Shown: one piece after another, positions 43,459-52,177 of the stretch
How positions within the stretch are numbered: the stretch's first letter is position 1
Layout: each line of letters begins with the position of its first letter
Assembly (NCBI RefSeq): GCF_000743355.1
Contig: NZ_JQEI01000003.1
Location: forward strand, 367,448 to 431,447
From: Serratia sp. Ag1
GTDB lineage: Bacteria; Pseudomonadota; Gammaproteobacteria; Enterobacterales; Enterobacteriaceae
Length of the DNA: 64,000 nt
Direction: 5' to 3'
The notes under the pieces: generated by a model
The model's database searches: none
What the model saw: the letters and a program-made list of their open reading frames with translations, nothing else
Told to the model about the DNA's origin: nothing
Position numbers and translations under genes: made by a program

Positions 43459-44907
43459 ATGAGCGCCATTGATTCTCAACCACCCGCAATCACTGGTAGC
43501 CCCCATGCGACAGATGAGGTGGATCGTGTCCTTCCCCCAGGAAAGCTGATTATTCTCGGGTTACAGCACGTTCTGGTGATGTATGCAGGAGCCGTTGCTG
43601 TCCCACTGATGATTGGTGATCGGCTGGGTTTAAGCAAAGACACGATTGCCTTACTGATCAGTTCCGATCTGTTTTGCTGCGGCGTGGTGACGTTACTGCA
43701 ATGCATCGGTATCGGGCGGGTTATGGGGATCCGTCTGCCGGTTATCATGTCGGTGACTTTTGCAGCCGTTACGCCCATGCTGGCTATCGGTATTCATCCT
43801 GATATTGGTCTGATGGGTATTTTTGGGGCCACTATCGGTGCCGGTATTATCACGACCTTTATCGCACCGCTGATTGGCAGACTGATGCCGCTGTTCCCCC
43901 CGCTCGTGACCGGTGTGATCATTACGTCTATTGGCCTGAGCATCATGCAGGTCGGCATCGATTGGGCGGCGGGTGGAAAAGGTAATCCACAGTATGGCAG
44001 CCCTGTCTATCTTGGCATCTCGTTTGCCGTGCTGTTGTTTATCCTGCTGGTAACCCGTTTTGCCAAGGGCTTTCTCTCCAATGTGGCGGTGCTGCTGGGG
44101 ATTATTTTCGGCTTTGTTCTGTCGATGATGATGAATGAAGTCAACCTGAATGGCCTGCATGACGCTAAATGGTTCGCTATCGTCACACCGATGGCGCTGG
44201 GAACACCGGTTTTCGACCCGATATCGATTCTGATCATGACGGCGGTGGTGATCATCGTGTTTATTGAGTCGATGGGGATGTTTCTCGCCCTGGGTGAGAT
44301 TGTTGGCCGCAAGCTCACGCCGCAGGATATCGTGCGCGGTCTGCGCGTAGATGCCGTCGGTACCCTATTCGGCGGCGTATTTAATAGCTTTCCGCATACG
44401 TCGTTTTCACAGAATATCGGGCTGGTCGGCGTTACCGGCGTGCATAGCCGCTGGGTCTGCGTCGCTTCGGGCGGAATTTTGATCACCTTCGGTATGGTGC
44501 CCAAAATGGCGATCCTGGTTGCGTCAATCCCACAGTTCGTTTTGGGGGGTGCCGGGCTGGTGATGTTTGGCATGGTGCTGGCAACGGGGATCCGTATTCT
44601 GGCTCGTATCAACTACTCCACCAACCGCTATAACCTCTATATTGTCGCCATTAGCCTTGGCGTAGGGCTGACACCAACGCTATCGCACGATTTCTTCTCT
44701 AAATTCCCTGAAGTTCTGCAACCCCTACTGCACAGTGGGATCATGCTGGCCACCTTCAGCGCCGTGACTCTGAATCTGTTTTTCAACGGTTATAACAAGC
44801 ACACCGGTCTGATTCCCGATAGCCACACCGTTAAGCGTCAGCCACGTACCGTGCGCATGTGGTTGCTGATGCGCAAGGTTAAACAACAGCAACAACAGGA
44901 CGAATGA
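43459..44907 (+). CDS. uacT: Urate/proton symporter UacT (YgfU)
   Basis: A 482-residue inner-membrane transporter of the nucleobase-cation symporter-2 (NAT) family with about 14 helices. The NAT signature region SQNIGLVGVTGVHSRW contains the Gln-Asn pair and is specific for urate/xanthine transporters. The substrate-binding Glu lies in IVFIESMGMFLALGE. It matches E. coli UacT (YgfU, 482 aa). The start is the ATG at 43459 with AAGGAGAAGG upstream. fdhF follows after 54 bp in the same orientation, so the two may form an operon. Confidence 0.93.
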   Translation: MSAIDSQPPAITGSPHATDEVDRVLPPGKLIILGLQHVLVMYAGAVAVPLMIGDRLGLSKDTIALLISSDLFCCGVVTLLQCIGIGRVMGIRLPVIMSVTFAAVTPMLAIGIHPDIGLMGIFGATIGAGIITTFIAPLIGRLMPLFPPLVTGVIITSIGLSIMQVGIDWAAGGKGNPQYGSPVYLGISFAVLLFILLVTRFAKGFLSNVAVLLGIIFGFVLSMMMNEVNLNGLHDAKWFAIVTPMALGTPVFDPISILIMTAVVIIVFIESMGMFLALGEIVGRKLTPQDIVRGLRVDAVGTLFGGVFNSFPHTSFSQNIGLVGVTGVHSRWVCVASGGILITFGMVPKMAILVASIPQFVLGGAGLVMFGMVLATGIRILARINYSTNRYNLYIVAISLGVGLTPTLSHDFFSKFPEVLQPLLHSGIMLATFSAVTLNLFFNGYNKHTGLIPDSHTVKRQPRTVRMWLLMRKVKQQQQQDE

Positions 44908-44961
44908 CGCCATTCTGGTTTGCCGCAGGGTTGCTGGAACATTAAAAGGAGCCTAGTTCTC

Positions 44962-47109
44962 ATGAAAGATGTCATCACCGTATGCCCCTACTGCGCAGCC
45001 GGTTGCAAGATCAAACTGGTGACCGAAGCAGGAAAGATTGTCCGCGCCGAAGCGGCGATGGGCAAAAACAACCAGGGGACCCTATGCCTGAAAGGCTATT
45101 ATGGCTGGGATTTCATTAACGATACGCAGATCCTCACGCCACGCCTGAAAACCCCGATGATCCGCCGTCAGCGCAACGGCAGGCTGGAGTCCGTCTCCTG
45201 GGACGAAGCGCTCAATTACGTTGCCACTCGCCTCAGCGCGATTAAAGAGCAGTATGGCCCGGATGCCATTCAGACCACCGGTTCTTCCCGTGGGACGGGT
45301 AACGAAACCAACTATGTGATGCAAAAATTCGCGCGCGCTGTGATTGGCACCAATAACGTCGACTGCTGCGCACGCGTCTGACACGGCCCTTCGGTTGCAG
45401 GTCTGCACCAGTCGGTCGGTAATGGCGCCATGAGCAATGCCATCACAGAGATAGATCACACCGATCTGGTGTTGATCTTCGGGTATAACCCGGCAGATTC
45501 ACACCCGATCGTGGCAAATCACGTGATTAACGCCAAGCGCAACGGGGCAAAAATTATTGTCTGCGATCCGCGTAAAATCGAAACCGCACGTATCGCCGAT
45601 ATGCACATCGCACTGAACAACGGCTCAAACATCGCGCTGCTCAACGCCATCGGGCAGGTGATTATTGCAGAAGATCTGTACGACAAATCCTTTGTCGCCA
45701 ACCGTTCCGAGGGTTTTGAGGAGTATCGTAAAATCGTCGCGGGCTATCAGCCGGAGTCGGTGGAAGATGTCACCGGCGTCAGCGCGCAGCAAATTCGTGC
45801 CTGTGCCCGCCTGTACGCCAACGCGAAATCCGCCGTTATTCTGTGGGGCATGGGCGTGACCCAATTCTACCAAGGCGTGGAAACCGTTCGTTCGCTGACC
45901 AGTCTGGCGATCCTGACCGGCAACCTGGGTAGACCAAACGTCGGCGTGAACCCGGTCCGGGGCCAGAATAATGTGCAGGGTGCCTGCGATATGGGGGCAT
46001 TACCGGACACCTACCCGGGATACCAGTACGTCAAGTTCGCGGAAAACCGCGAAAAGTTCGCCGCAGCCTGGGGCGTAGACAGCCTGCCTGCGCACACTGG
46101 CTATCGCATCAGCGAACTGCCGCACCGCGTGGCACAAGGGGAAGTGCGGGCCGCCTATATCATGGGGGAAGATCCGTTACAAACCGATGCCGAGCTGCCT
46201 GCCGTGCGTAAAGCGTTTGACGATCTGGATCTGGTTATCGTCCAGGATATTTTCATGACCAAAACCGCTGCGGCGGCGGATGTGATCTTGCCGTCCACCT
46301 CATGGGGGGAGCATGAAGGGGTTTATACCGCGGCGGATCGCGGCTTCCAGCGTTTCTTTAAAGCGGTGGAACCGAAGTGGGATCTGAAAACCGACTGGCA
46401 GATTATCAGCGAAATCGCCACCCGTATGGGCTACCCGATGCACTACAACAACACGCAGGAGATCTGGGATGAGCTGCGGCAACTGTGCCCGAACTTCTAC
46501 GGTGCCACCTATGAGAAAATCGGCGAGTTGGGGTATATCCAATGGCCCTGCCGTGACGAATCCGAGGCGGATCAGGGCACCTCTTATCTGTTTAAAGAGA
46601 AATTCTCGACGCCGAACGGACTGGCGCAGTTCTTCACCTGCGACTGGGTCGCGCCGATCGACAAACTCACCGCTGAATATCCGTTGGTGCTCTCCACCGT
46701 GCGCGAAGTCGGCCATTACTCCAGCCGTTCAATGACCGGCAACTGCGCGGCCCTGGCCCTGCTGGCGGATGAACCGGGTTACGCGCAGATCAACACCGCC
46801 GATGCCGAACGCCTGAACATTGCGGATGAAGCGCTGGTATGGATCAACTCGCGTAAGGGCCGCGTTATCACCCGCGCACAGGTCAGCGATCGCCCGAACC
46901 AAGGGGCGATCTACATGACCTATCAGTGGTGGATTGGTGCCTGTAACGAGCTGGTAGCGGATAACCTGAGCCCGATAACCAAAACGCCAGAGTATAAGTA
47001 CTGCGCCGTTAACATTGAGAGGATTGCCGATCAGCACGCCGCCGAACAGTATGTGGTTGAAGAGTACAACAAGCTGAAAACCCGACTGCGCGCAAGCGCC
47101 ATGGGTTAA
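44962..47109 (+). CDS. fdhF: Formate dehydrogenase-H, selenocysteine-containing
   Basis: A 715-residue molybdo-enzyme with selenocysteine, exactly the length of E. coli FdhF. It oxidises formate to CO2. The in-frame UGA at 45379-45381 is residue 140, as in E. coli, and is followed by His141. The 4Fe-4S ligands are Cys8, Cys11, Cys15 and Cys42, and Lys44 is present. Downstream molybdopterin motifs include GRPNVGVNPVRGQNNVQGAC. A SECIS hairpin follows the UGA. The start is the ATG at 44962 with AAAAGGAG upstream. Reading as two separate genes would be wrong. No hydrogenase-3 genes lie here; the neighbours are urate genes. Confidence 0.96.
45379..45425 (+). promoter_or_regulatory. Bacterial SECIS element of fdhF
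   Basis: Directly after and including the UGA, the sequence folds into the hairpin that binds SelB. The apical segment GCAGGTCTGC carries the GGUCU-type loop. It is nearly the same as recalled E. coli fdhF SECIS (one change seen near TTCGG). The paired arm is GGTTGCAG with the CACCAGTCGG side. It requires selABCD, which must be elsewhere. Confidence 0.9.
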
Positions 47110-47130
47110 ATCACCCTACGACGAAAAAGC

Positions 47131-47155
47131 GCTGGGTTGACGAAACCAACCCAGC
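47131..47155. terminator. Hairpin after fdhF
   Basis: A perfect 9-bp stem, GCTGGGTTG with CAACCCAGC, has a 7-base loop, 21 bp after the fdhF stop. There is only a weak T-rich tail (CTATTCG), so this is a moderate terminator candidate. Confidence 0.55.
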
Positions 47156-47260
47156 CTATTCGCTGTCTCAGCAACATATATATGCTCGGCAAAATTCCGC
47201 ACTTGGGCGGTATCAGCGCCCAATCACTCTCTGCTAAGCCAATAATCTCGGAATATATCC

Positions 47261-47893
47261 ATGTATGGAAAATTGACGTTAGCCATGATGGTCTGCTGCC
47301 TTTCCTTAACACTGGGTGGGTGCGTAGTCAGTGCTCCGCCTCGCCCCTGGTTTGAGGGGGATCAAAATTGGCCCAGTACCCATCAGGTCAAAGTTGAAAG
47401 AAACGGCCAGCAAGAAAGTATCGAAATCATAATCAACATCACCTGTGCCGACGAATCTGCTTTGTGGGTATCGCTCTATGCACACAACGACAGTCGGGCA
47501 AAGCACCGCGCGCGAATTCCAATAATCTACTCAAATCAGAGGGCTTATCTAGAAAAGGAAAATGGAGAACGAATCATCTCCGATTCAGCGTTTTACGATG
47601 ATCTCAGCTTAAAGGCGGGAGGGGGAGGCATGCCGTCTGAGCGCTGCAGTGGCACAACGTCTTCCGCAGGCAGTAGACCCGCCGTAGCCTACTCAGCATG
47701 GCAGGCAGAAACCATCAACCTGAATGGTGAACAAGGAGGCATTGTCCTTCGGTTTGCTACAGCACTACCTGCTCAAGGTTCGCGGTGGGCTTTGCACCTT
47801 GGGCAGTTAACTGTCGATAACATTAAAATTGATATTCCTGAAAAGATCATCGTTTTCAGAGAACGGGAATGGCACACGCAGCTTATTCAATAG
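47261..47893 (+). CDS. Lipoprotein of unknown function
   Basis: A 210-residue lipoprotein that I do not recognise. The signal peptide ends in the lipobox LTLGGC, with Cys at about residue 21, followed by Val-Val, so outer-membrane sorting is likely. The mature part is β-rich with two possible disulphide Cys (CADES and SERCSG) and a Gly-rich patch, KAGGGGMPSE. The start at 47261 has only a weak purine stretch upstream (TCGGAA). It sits between fdhF and the xdh genes and is probably not part of their function. Confidence 0.72.
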   Translation: MYGKLTLAMMVCCLSLTLGGCVVSAPPRPWFEGDQNWPSTHQVKVERNGQQESIEIIINITCADESALWVSLYAHNDSRAKHRARIPIIYSNQRAYLEKENGERIISDSAFYDDLSLKAGGGGMPSERCSGTTSSAGSRPAVAYSAWQAETINLNGEQGGIVLRFATALPAQGSRWALHLGQLTVDNIKIDIPEKIIVFREREWHTQLIQ

Positions 47894-47904
47894 CTGGCCC
47901 GTGT

Positions 47905-47944
47905 AATCCCCCCCTCTATCCACAGGCGTATAGAGGGGGGGATT
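47905..47944. terminator. Strong bidirectional terminator
   Basis: A perfect 15-bp stem (AATCCCCCCCTCTAT with its complement) lies between the convergent lipoprotein and xdh genes. The outer A/T pairs act as the tail on both strands. Confidence 0.85.
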
Positions 47945-47974
47945 ATCACAGCATAGGCAACTGGGAAACGTTGA

Positions 47975-48433
47975 TTACGATTCCAACGCGTGGTGAACAG
48001 AGTCAATAATCGGCTGATAGCCGGTGCAACGGCAAATGTTCCCCTCCAGCGCATCCTTGAGCTGTTCATCACTTGGCTGAGGGTGCTTACTCAGCAGTGC
48101 GGTGGTACTCACCAGTACCCCAGGGGTACAAAACCCACACTGCACACCGCCCTTTACAACAAACGCCGCCTGCAACTTTTGCGTCAGCGGATTATCGTTC
48201 AGCCCCTCAAGGGTGGTGATCTCCGCCTCATCGCACTGCCCGGCCAGCACCAGACAGGAGCAGACCGCCTTGCCGTCCATCATCACCGTGCAGGCCCCAC
48301 ATTCACCAATCGAACAGCCCTCTTTAGTGGCAGTCAAATGCAGAGTATCGCGCACCAGATCCAACAGGCGCATATTCCCCGTCACCTTGGCTTCCACCAG
48401 TTTGCCATTCACCTTCACTTTGATTGTGCTCAT
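47975..48433 (-). CDS. Xanthine-dehydrogenase-type 2Fe-2S subunit
   Basis: A 152-residue iron-sulfur subunit of the xanthine oxidase family. The first cluster ligands are Cys40, Cys45, Cys48 and Cys60 (CSIGECGACTV). The second are Cys99, Cys102, Cys134 and Cys136 (CGFCTPG, CRCTG). The length is close to E. coli XdhC. It moves electrons from the molybdenum centre to FAD. The start is the ATG at 48433 with GGGA upstream; an in-frame ATG four codons earlier is possible. It follows the large-subunit gene by 79 bp and is probably in one operon with it. Confidence 0.9.
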   Translation of the reverse strand: MSTIKVKVNGKLVEAKVTGNMRLLDLVRDTLHLTATKEGCSIGECGACTVMMDGKAVCSCLVLAGQCDEAEITTLEGLNDNPLTQKLQAAFVVKGGVQCGFCTPGVLVSTTALLSKHPQPSDEQLKDALEGNICRCTGYQPIIDSVHHALES

Positions 48434-48512
48434 GATTTTTCCCATTATGCAGAACGCTATCTCGCCCTGTGACTGCCCCCCCGGTTAAACGACACGGGCG
48501 GGCATCAAAGCA

Positions 48513-51500
48513 TCATTTCCGACACACCTGCTGCACCTGCGCCATCATGTCGCGGAACATGCTGATAAACACTGGCTGTTTATAAGCCGCTGACCAGCGT
48601 TTACCAATCGCGGCATAAATCAGCTTATCCAGCACCTCACAGGCGTTGGCGATGGTTTCACTCGTCAGCTTCTGGCCCTGTAAGCAGCGCTCGACATCCA
48701 GCATACGCTGCGGCTTGCTGAACAGTGCGCCATCCACCAGACGGCAGTAGCTCACGGTGCCTTCAGCATCAAACTCCAGCAGCGCGGTCAGGCTCTGGCG
48801 CGTAATATTCAGCGCGTTACGCCGCCCGAGCTGATGGTAAAAGCCTTGCGCATGCAGCCTGGCCAACGGTGGTAATATCACCCTGGTCAGCAATTCGTCT
48901 GGCTGGCGCTGGGTTTTATAGCCAGAGAGCAAAAATTCACCGAGCGATAACGTGCGTACGCCGGTGTGAGAACGCAACTCCACGCGCGCATCGTAGATAA
49001 TGGCGGGCGGGATCGAGTCGCCGCAAGGGGCGGCATTGACGATATTACCGCCGATGGTTGCCCGGTTACGAATCTGGTACGAACCCACCGTACGGCACGC
49101 CTGTACCAGCAGCGGATAACGTTCACGCAGCAGTGGATGATCGGTAATCTGGTTGAAGGTCACCGCCGCACCAATAGCTATCTCGTGGGTGTGCGGATCC
49201 TCACTCACCTGGGTCAACTCTGCCAAGCGAGAGATATCCACCAGCCTCATTGGCCGGGTCTGCAATCGCCCCTGTACGATAACGTCCGTACCGCCAGCAA
49301 TGGCCGAGACGCCATCATTGGCCAATAAGGTCAGCGCTTCCTCCAGGCTCTGCGGACGTGTCACCGTCACGTCAGTCAGGCGTAATACCTGCTTTTTATT
49401 TTCCGCCTCGAGCATCATTTCACTCTGACGGTTTGGTTTCTTCAGGTTATAGCCGAGAATCACCTGCTCTAAGGTGAGCGGCAAAGTGTTGAAACGCGTA
49501 CCCAGCGCAAAGCTGACCGCGTTGTTAATGGCCGCCGCCGCCAGCTCCGTCGCGGGTTCACCGATCCCTTTTGCCCCGAGCGGCCCGGCCATATCCGGGT
49601 TCTCGACGCCGATCACCGTAATCGGCGGAATATCTTTGATGGTTGGCAGCAGATAGCTGTCGAAGTTCTCCGACTTCACCTGACCATTTTCAATGTTAAA
49701 ATCCTCCAGCAACGCATAGCCAAAACCCTGTGCAACCCCGCCGCAAACCTGCCCTTCAAAGCCGACAGGATTCAGGACATGCCCAACGTCGTGCGCGGCG
49801 GTCACATGCAACACGTCAGTCTTACCGGTACTGGTGTTGACCCGCACTTCGGCTATCTGGCAGCCGTAAACCCAGGTGAAATAAGGGCTGCCGCACCCTT
49901 TTTCTTCATCCCAGTGGATAGGCGGCGGCACAAACCAGCCATACTCGGTCAGGCTGACACTGGCCCATTTGGTGCTGTTGACCGCCGTTTTAAAATCGAT
50001 GCGCTGACTTTGATCCTGCCTGTTGATGATATAACCGCCCTGCCAGAGAGTATTGGCAAGATCCTGCGTGCCAATGTTATCGCCGACCACGCTGAGAATA
50101 CGCTGCTTGATTTTCTCTGCTGCATCGAGAATGGCTCCGCCCCCCACCATCGTCCCGCGAGTGGCGGCGGTGGAACCACCGTCACCAATCACCGAAGTCG
50201 GCGGTTCACTGAAGTGAATGTCCGCCAGCGTAATGCCGAAGGCTTGCGCTGCAATCAGCGACATAGTGGTTTGCAGGCCCTGGCCGTTTTCTGAGACCGA
50301 CGTCGAGATATTCACACTACCGTCTTCATTGACCTGAATCAGCGCCGTCGAGGTATCGACACCTTCCGCGCCGATAGAACAACCGCGATAGCTGAGCGCC
50401 AGGCCAATACCGTAGCGGTTAACTCCGCCCTGCTGATTCAGCTCATGGTAATGCTGCCGCTTAGCCATAAACTCCGCCGAGGCTGTCGCCTGCTTCAGCA
50501 CCTCAACGGCAGAAACGGTATGTTTATCAAATATCTGCCCTGTTACCGAAGTATCCCCCTGACGCAGGGCGTTCTTCTCACGCAACGCTACCGGCGACAT
50601 CTGCAGATAGTCGGCTATCTCATCCATAAAAGATTCGTTGGCGAACACCACCTGCGGAGAACCGAAACCGCGCATCGCCGAGGTATAGCTGTTATTGGTG
50701 TAGACCCCGGTCACCTCGATATGCACATTGGGAATACGATAAGGCCCAGCAGCCTGCACCGAGGAACGCCAGGTGACAAACGGCGTCGATGCCGCATAGC
50801 CGCCGCTATCAGCCAGAATATCGATTTTCATCGCCAGAATATGGCCTTCGTCATCAAAGCCCGCTTTGTACTTCATTTTATAGGGGTGACGCTTGCAGCT
50901 TTCGATGATCGACTGTTCGCGGTTGTAGGCAAACTTTACCGGGCACCCGGTCAAATGCGTCAGCAACGCCGAACGGCAGGCCAGATGATCGATAACGTCG
51001 TCTTTGCCACCGAATGAGCCCCCCATTACCGCACGTTTAACGTTAATCTGGCTCTGCGGGCAACCCATAAATTTCGCCACAAAGCCGCGCACGCGATGCG
51101 GGTTCTGAATGGAGCCGGAAATAATCAGGCTGCCATCGGTGGGATCCAGCCAGGTGAGAACCACTTCCGGCTCAATGTAGGCATGCTCTTGAAAACCGAC
51201 TTCATATTCGCGCTCCAGCACATGACGAGCCTGAGCGAATCCCTGTTTGATATCCCCTTTGAGGGTATGGTGATAGGCCGCAATGTTGTCGCTCCGCTCG
51301 GGGTGAATCAGCCGAGCTTCCGGTGCCAAGGCCTGCTCGACGTCGGTGATCGGCGTATAGGGCGTGTAACGCACGCGGATTTTATCGGCAGCTTCGCAGG
51401 CTGCCGCATAGCTGGTCGCCGCCACTACGGCGATCACATCGCCGTGAAACACCACTTCGTCTTTAATGATCGGCAGATAGTCTTTAACGATGACCCCAAC

Positions 51501-51728
51501 AACCGGCGTACCGGGAATATCCTGGTAGGTGGCGATCTTGACCACCCCAGCAACCGACAGCGCCTCACTCAGATCAAGCTGTTCCACTTTACCGGCGGGA
51601 ATGTCCGCATAGCGGCAAACGCCAAATAGCATTCCTGGCAACAGGATATCATTACCGTAAATGGCCGTTCCCCTAACTTTCGCCATGCCATCCACGCGTC
51701 CTGGCAGCGCTGAACGTAACGCACACAT
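48513..51728 (-). CDS. Fused molybdenum and FAD subunits, xanthine dehydrogenase type
   Basis: A 1071-residue protein that fuses two subunits usually made separately. Residues 1-770 are the molybdopterin-binding part: RVRGFVAKFMG, GGSFGGKDDVIDHLA, SAMRGFGSPQ (substrate Arg), GQG in ENGQGLQTTMSL, and the catalytic Glu724 in GAKGIGEPATE. Residues 772-1071 are the FAD subunit: AGGTDVIVQGR, TIGGNIVNAAPCGDSIPPA. The junction at 771-772 is Met-Met. The likely role is hydroxylation of purines such as hypoxanthine or xanthine. The Glu of the FGGKE motif in bovine enzyme is Asp here. The start is the ATG at 51728. The 2Fe-2S gene follows. Confidence 0.9.
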   Translation of the reverse strand: MCALRSALPGRVDGMAKVRGTAIYGNDILLPGMLFGVCRYADIPAGKVEQLDLSEALSVAGVVKIATYQDIPGTPVVGVIVKDYLPIIKDEVVFHGDVIAVVAATSYAAACEAADKIRVRYTPYTPITDVEQALAPEARLIHPERSDNIAAYHHTLKGDIKQGFAQARHVLEREYEVGFQEHAYIEPEVVLTWLDPTDGSLIISGSIQNPHRVRGFVAKFMGCPQSQINVKRAVMGGSFGGKDDVIDHLACRSALLTHLTGCPVKFAYNREQSIIESCKRHPYKMKYKAGFDDEGHILAMKIDILADSGGYAASTPFVTWRSSVQAAGPYRIPNVHIEVTGVYTNNSYTSAMRGFGSPQVVFANESFMDEIADYLQMSPVALREKNALRQGDTSVTGQIFDKHTVSAVEVLKQATASAEFMAKRQHYHELNQQGGVNRYGIGLALSYRGCSIGAEGVDTSTALIQVNEDGSVNISTSVSENGQGLQTTMSLIAAQAFGITLADIHFSEPPTSVIGDGGSTAATRGTMVGGGAILDAAEKIKQRILSVVGDNIGTQDLANTLWQGGYIINRQDQSQRIDFKTAVNSTKWASVSLTEYGWFVPPPIHWDEEKGCGSPYFTWVYGCQIAEVRVNTSTGKTDVLHVTAAHDVGHVLNPVGFEGQVCGGVAQGFGYALLEDFNIENGQVKSENFDSYLLPTIKDIPPITVIGVENPDMAGPLGAKGIGEPATELAAAAINNAVSFALGTRFNTLPLTLEQVILGYNLKKPNRQSEMMLEAENKKQVLRLTDVTVTRPQSLEEALTLLANDGVSAIAGGTDVIVQGRLQTRPMRLVDISRLAELTQVSEDPHTHEIAIGAAVTFNQITDHPLLRERYPLLVQACRTVGSYQIRNRATIGGNIVNAAPCGDSIPPAIIYDARVELRSHTGVRTLSLGEFLLSGYKTQRQPDELLTRVILPPLARLHAQGFYHQLGRRNALNITRQSLTALLEFDAEGTVSYCRLVDGALFSKPQRMLDVERCLQGQKLTSETIANACEVLDKLIYAAIGKRWSAAYKQPVFISMFRDMMAQVQQVCRK

Positions 51729-52177
51729 AACATTCCCCTATTGTCATCCATTGATGGCAAACCCGATTCAGCCAATGCAAACGATTGCAATCAGCCACGA
51801 GCAGAGCCTTCTCACTGTTAACGGATCCAATATTTGTGCCAAGAATGAAATATCTGATTTTTAGGCTTTATTTATGCCACTGCTGCCACATAACGCCACA
51901 ACTGGCTAAGGAAAAACCTCCATAACAACAGCCACCACTCCCCGGTCGCCTGTTCACTTTCTCAAATTGATAAGGCGTATTTTCTCATAATAATAATCAC
52001 CGCTCTCCGCAGACTGGTTTGCGCCAGAAGCCCAAAGTGGCCAAAACTGTGGAAATAACGCAACCATAAAGCATGGTAAACCTGCAGCCTATCCGGCAAT
52101 CTCTTTTGATTTCTTCTTGACCCTTACGCCACGTCAGGCTTTATACCTGATTACCCGAAGCTGCAGGAGGTAGCCAA
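51729..52177. other. Divergent intergenic region xdh / merR
   Basis: A 449-bp gap without a credible gene. It is AT-rich in its second half. It contains a near-match to a sigma-54 promoter directed at the xdh genes (51826-51841) and a TTCTCATAATAA half-palindrome at about 51982. The MerR-type promoter elements just upstream of 52178 are not evident. Confidence 0.55.
51826..51841 (-). promoter_or_regulatory. Candidate sigma-54 promoter for the xdh operon
   Basis: On the minus strand TGGCACAAATATTGGA has a perfect -24 element, TGGCAC, and -12 TTGGA instead of TTGCA. The invariant GC is GG, so activity is uncertain. It lies about 98 bp before the start of the large xdh gene. Confidence 0.35.

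Noticed and set aside
42554..43472. Two overlapping plus-strand frames opposite and upstream of uacF
   Set aside because: The first is antisense to uacF; the second fills the divergent promoter region without an RBS or homology.
44007..44612. Long minus-strand frame opposite uacT
   Set aside because: Antisense to a well-supported membrane protein; composition is that of a mirrored transporter, and no RBS is seen.
45430..47109. A separate downstream reading frame suggesting a frameshifted or split formate dehydrogenase
   Set aside because: The break is a UGA at the known selenocysteine codon 140 followed by a SECIS; the two parts are one gene.
50445..51629. Two long plus-strand frames (50445-51017 and 51096-51629) opposite the xdh large subunit
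   Set aside because: Shadow frames on the opposite strand of a GC-rich gene; residues give no recognisable protein.
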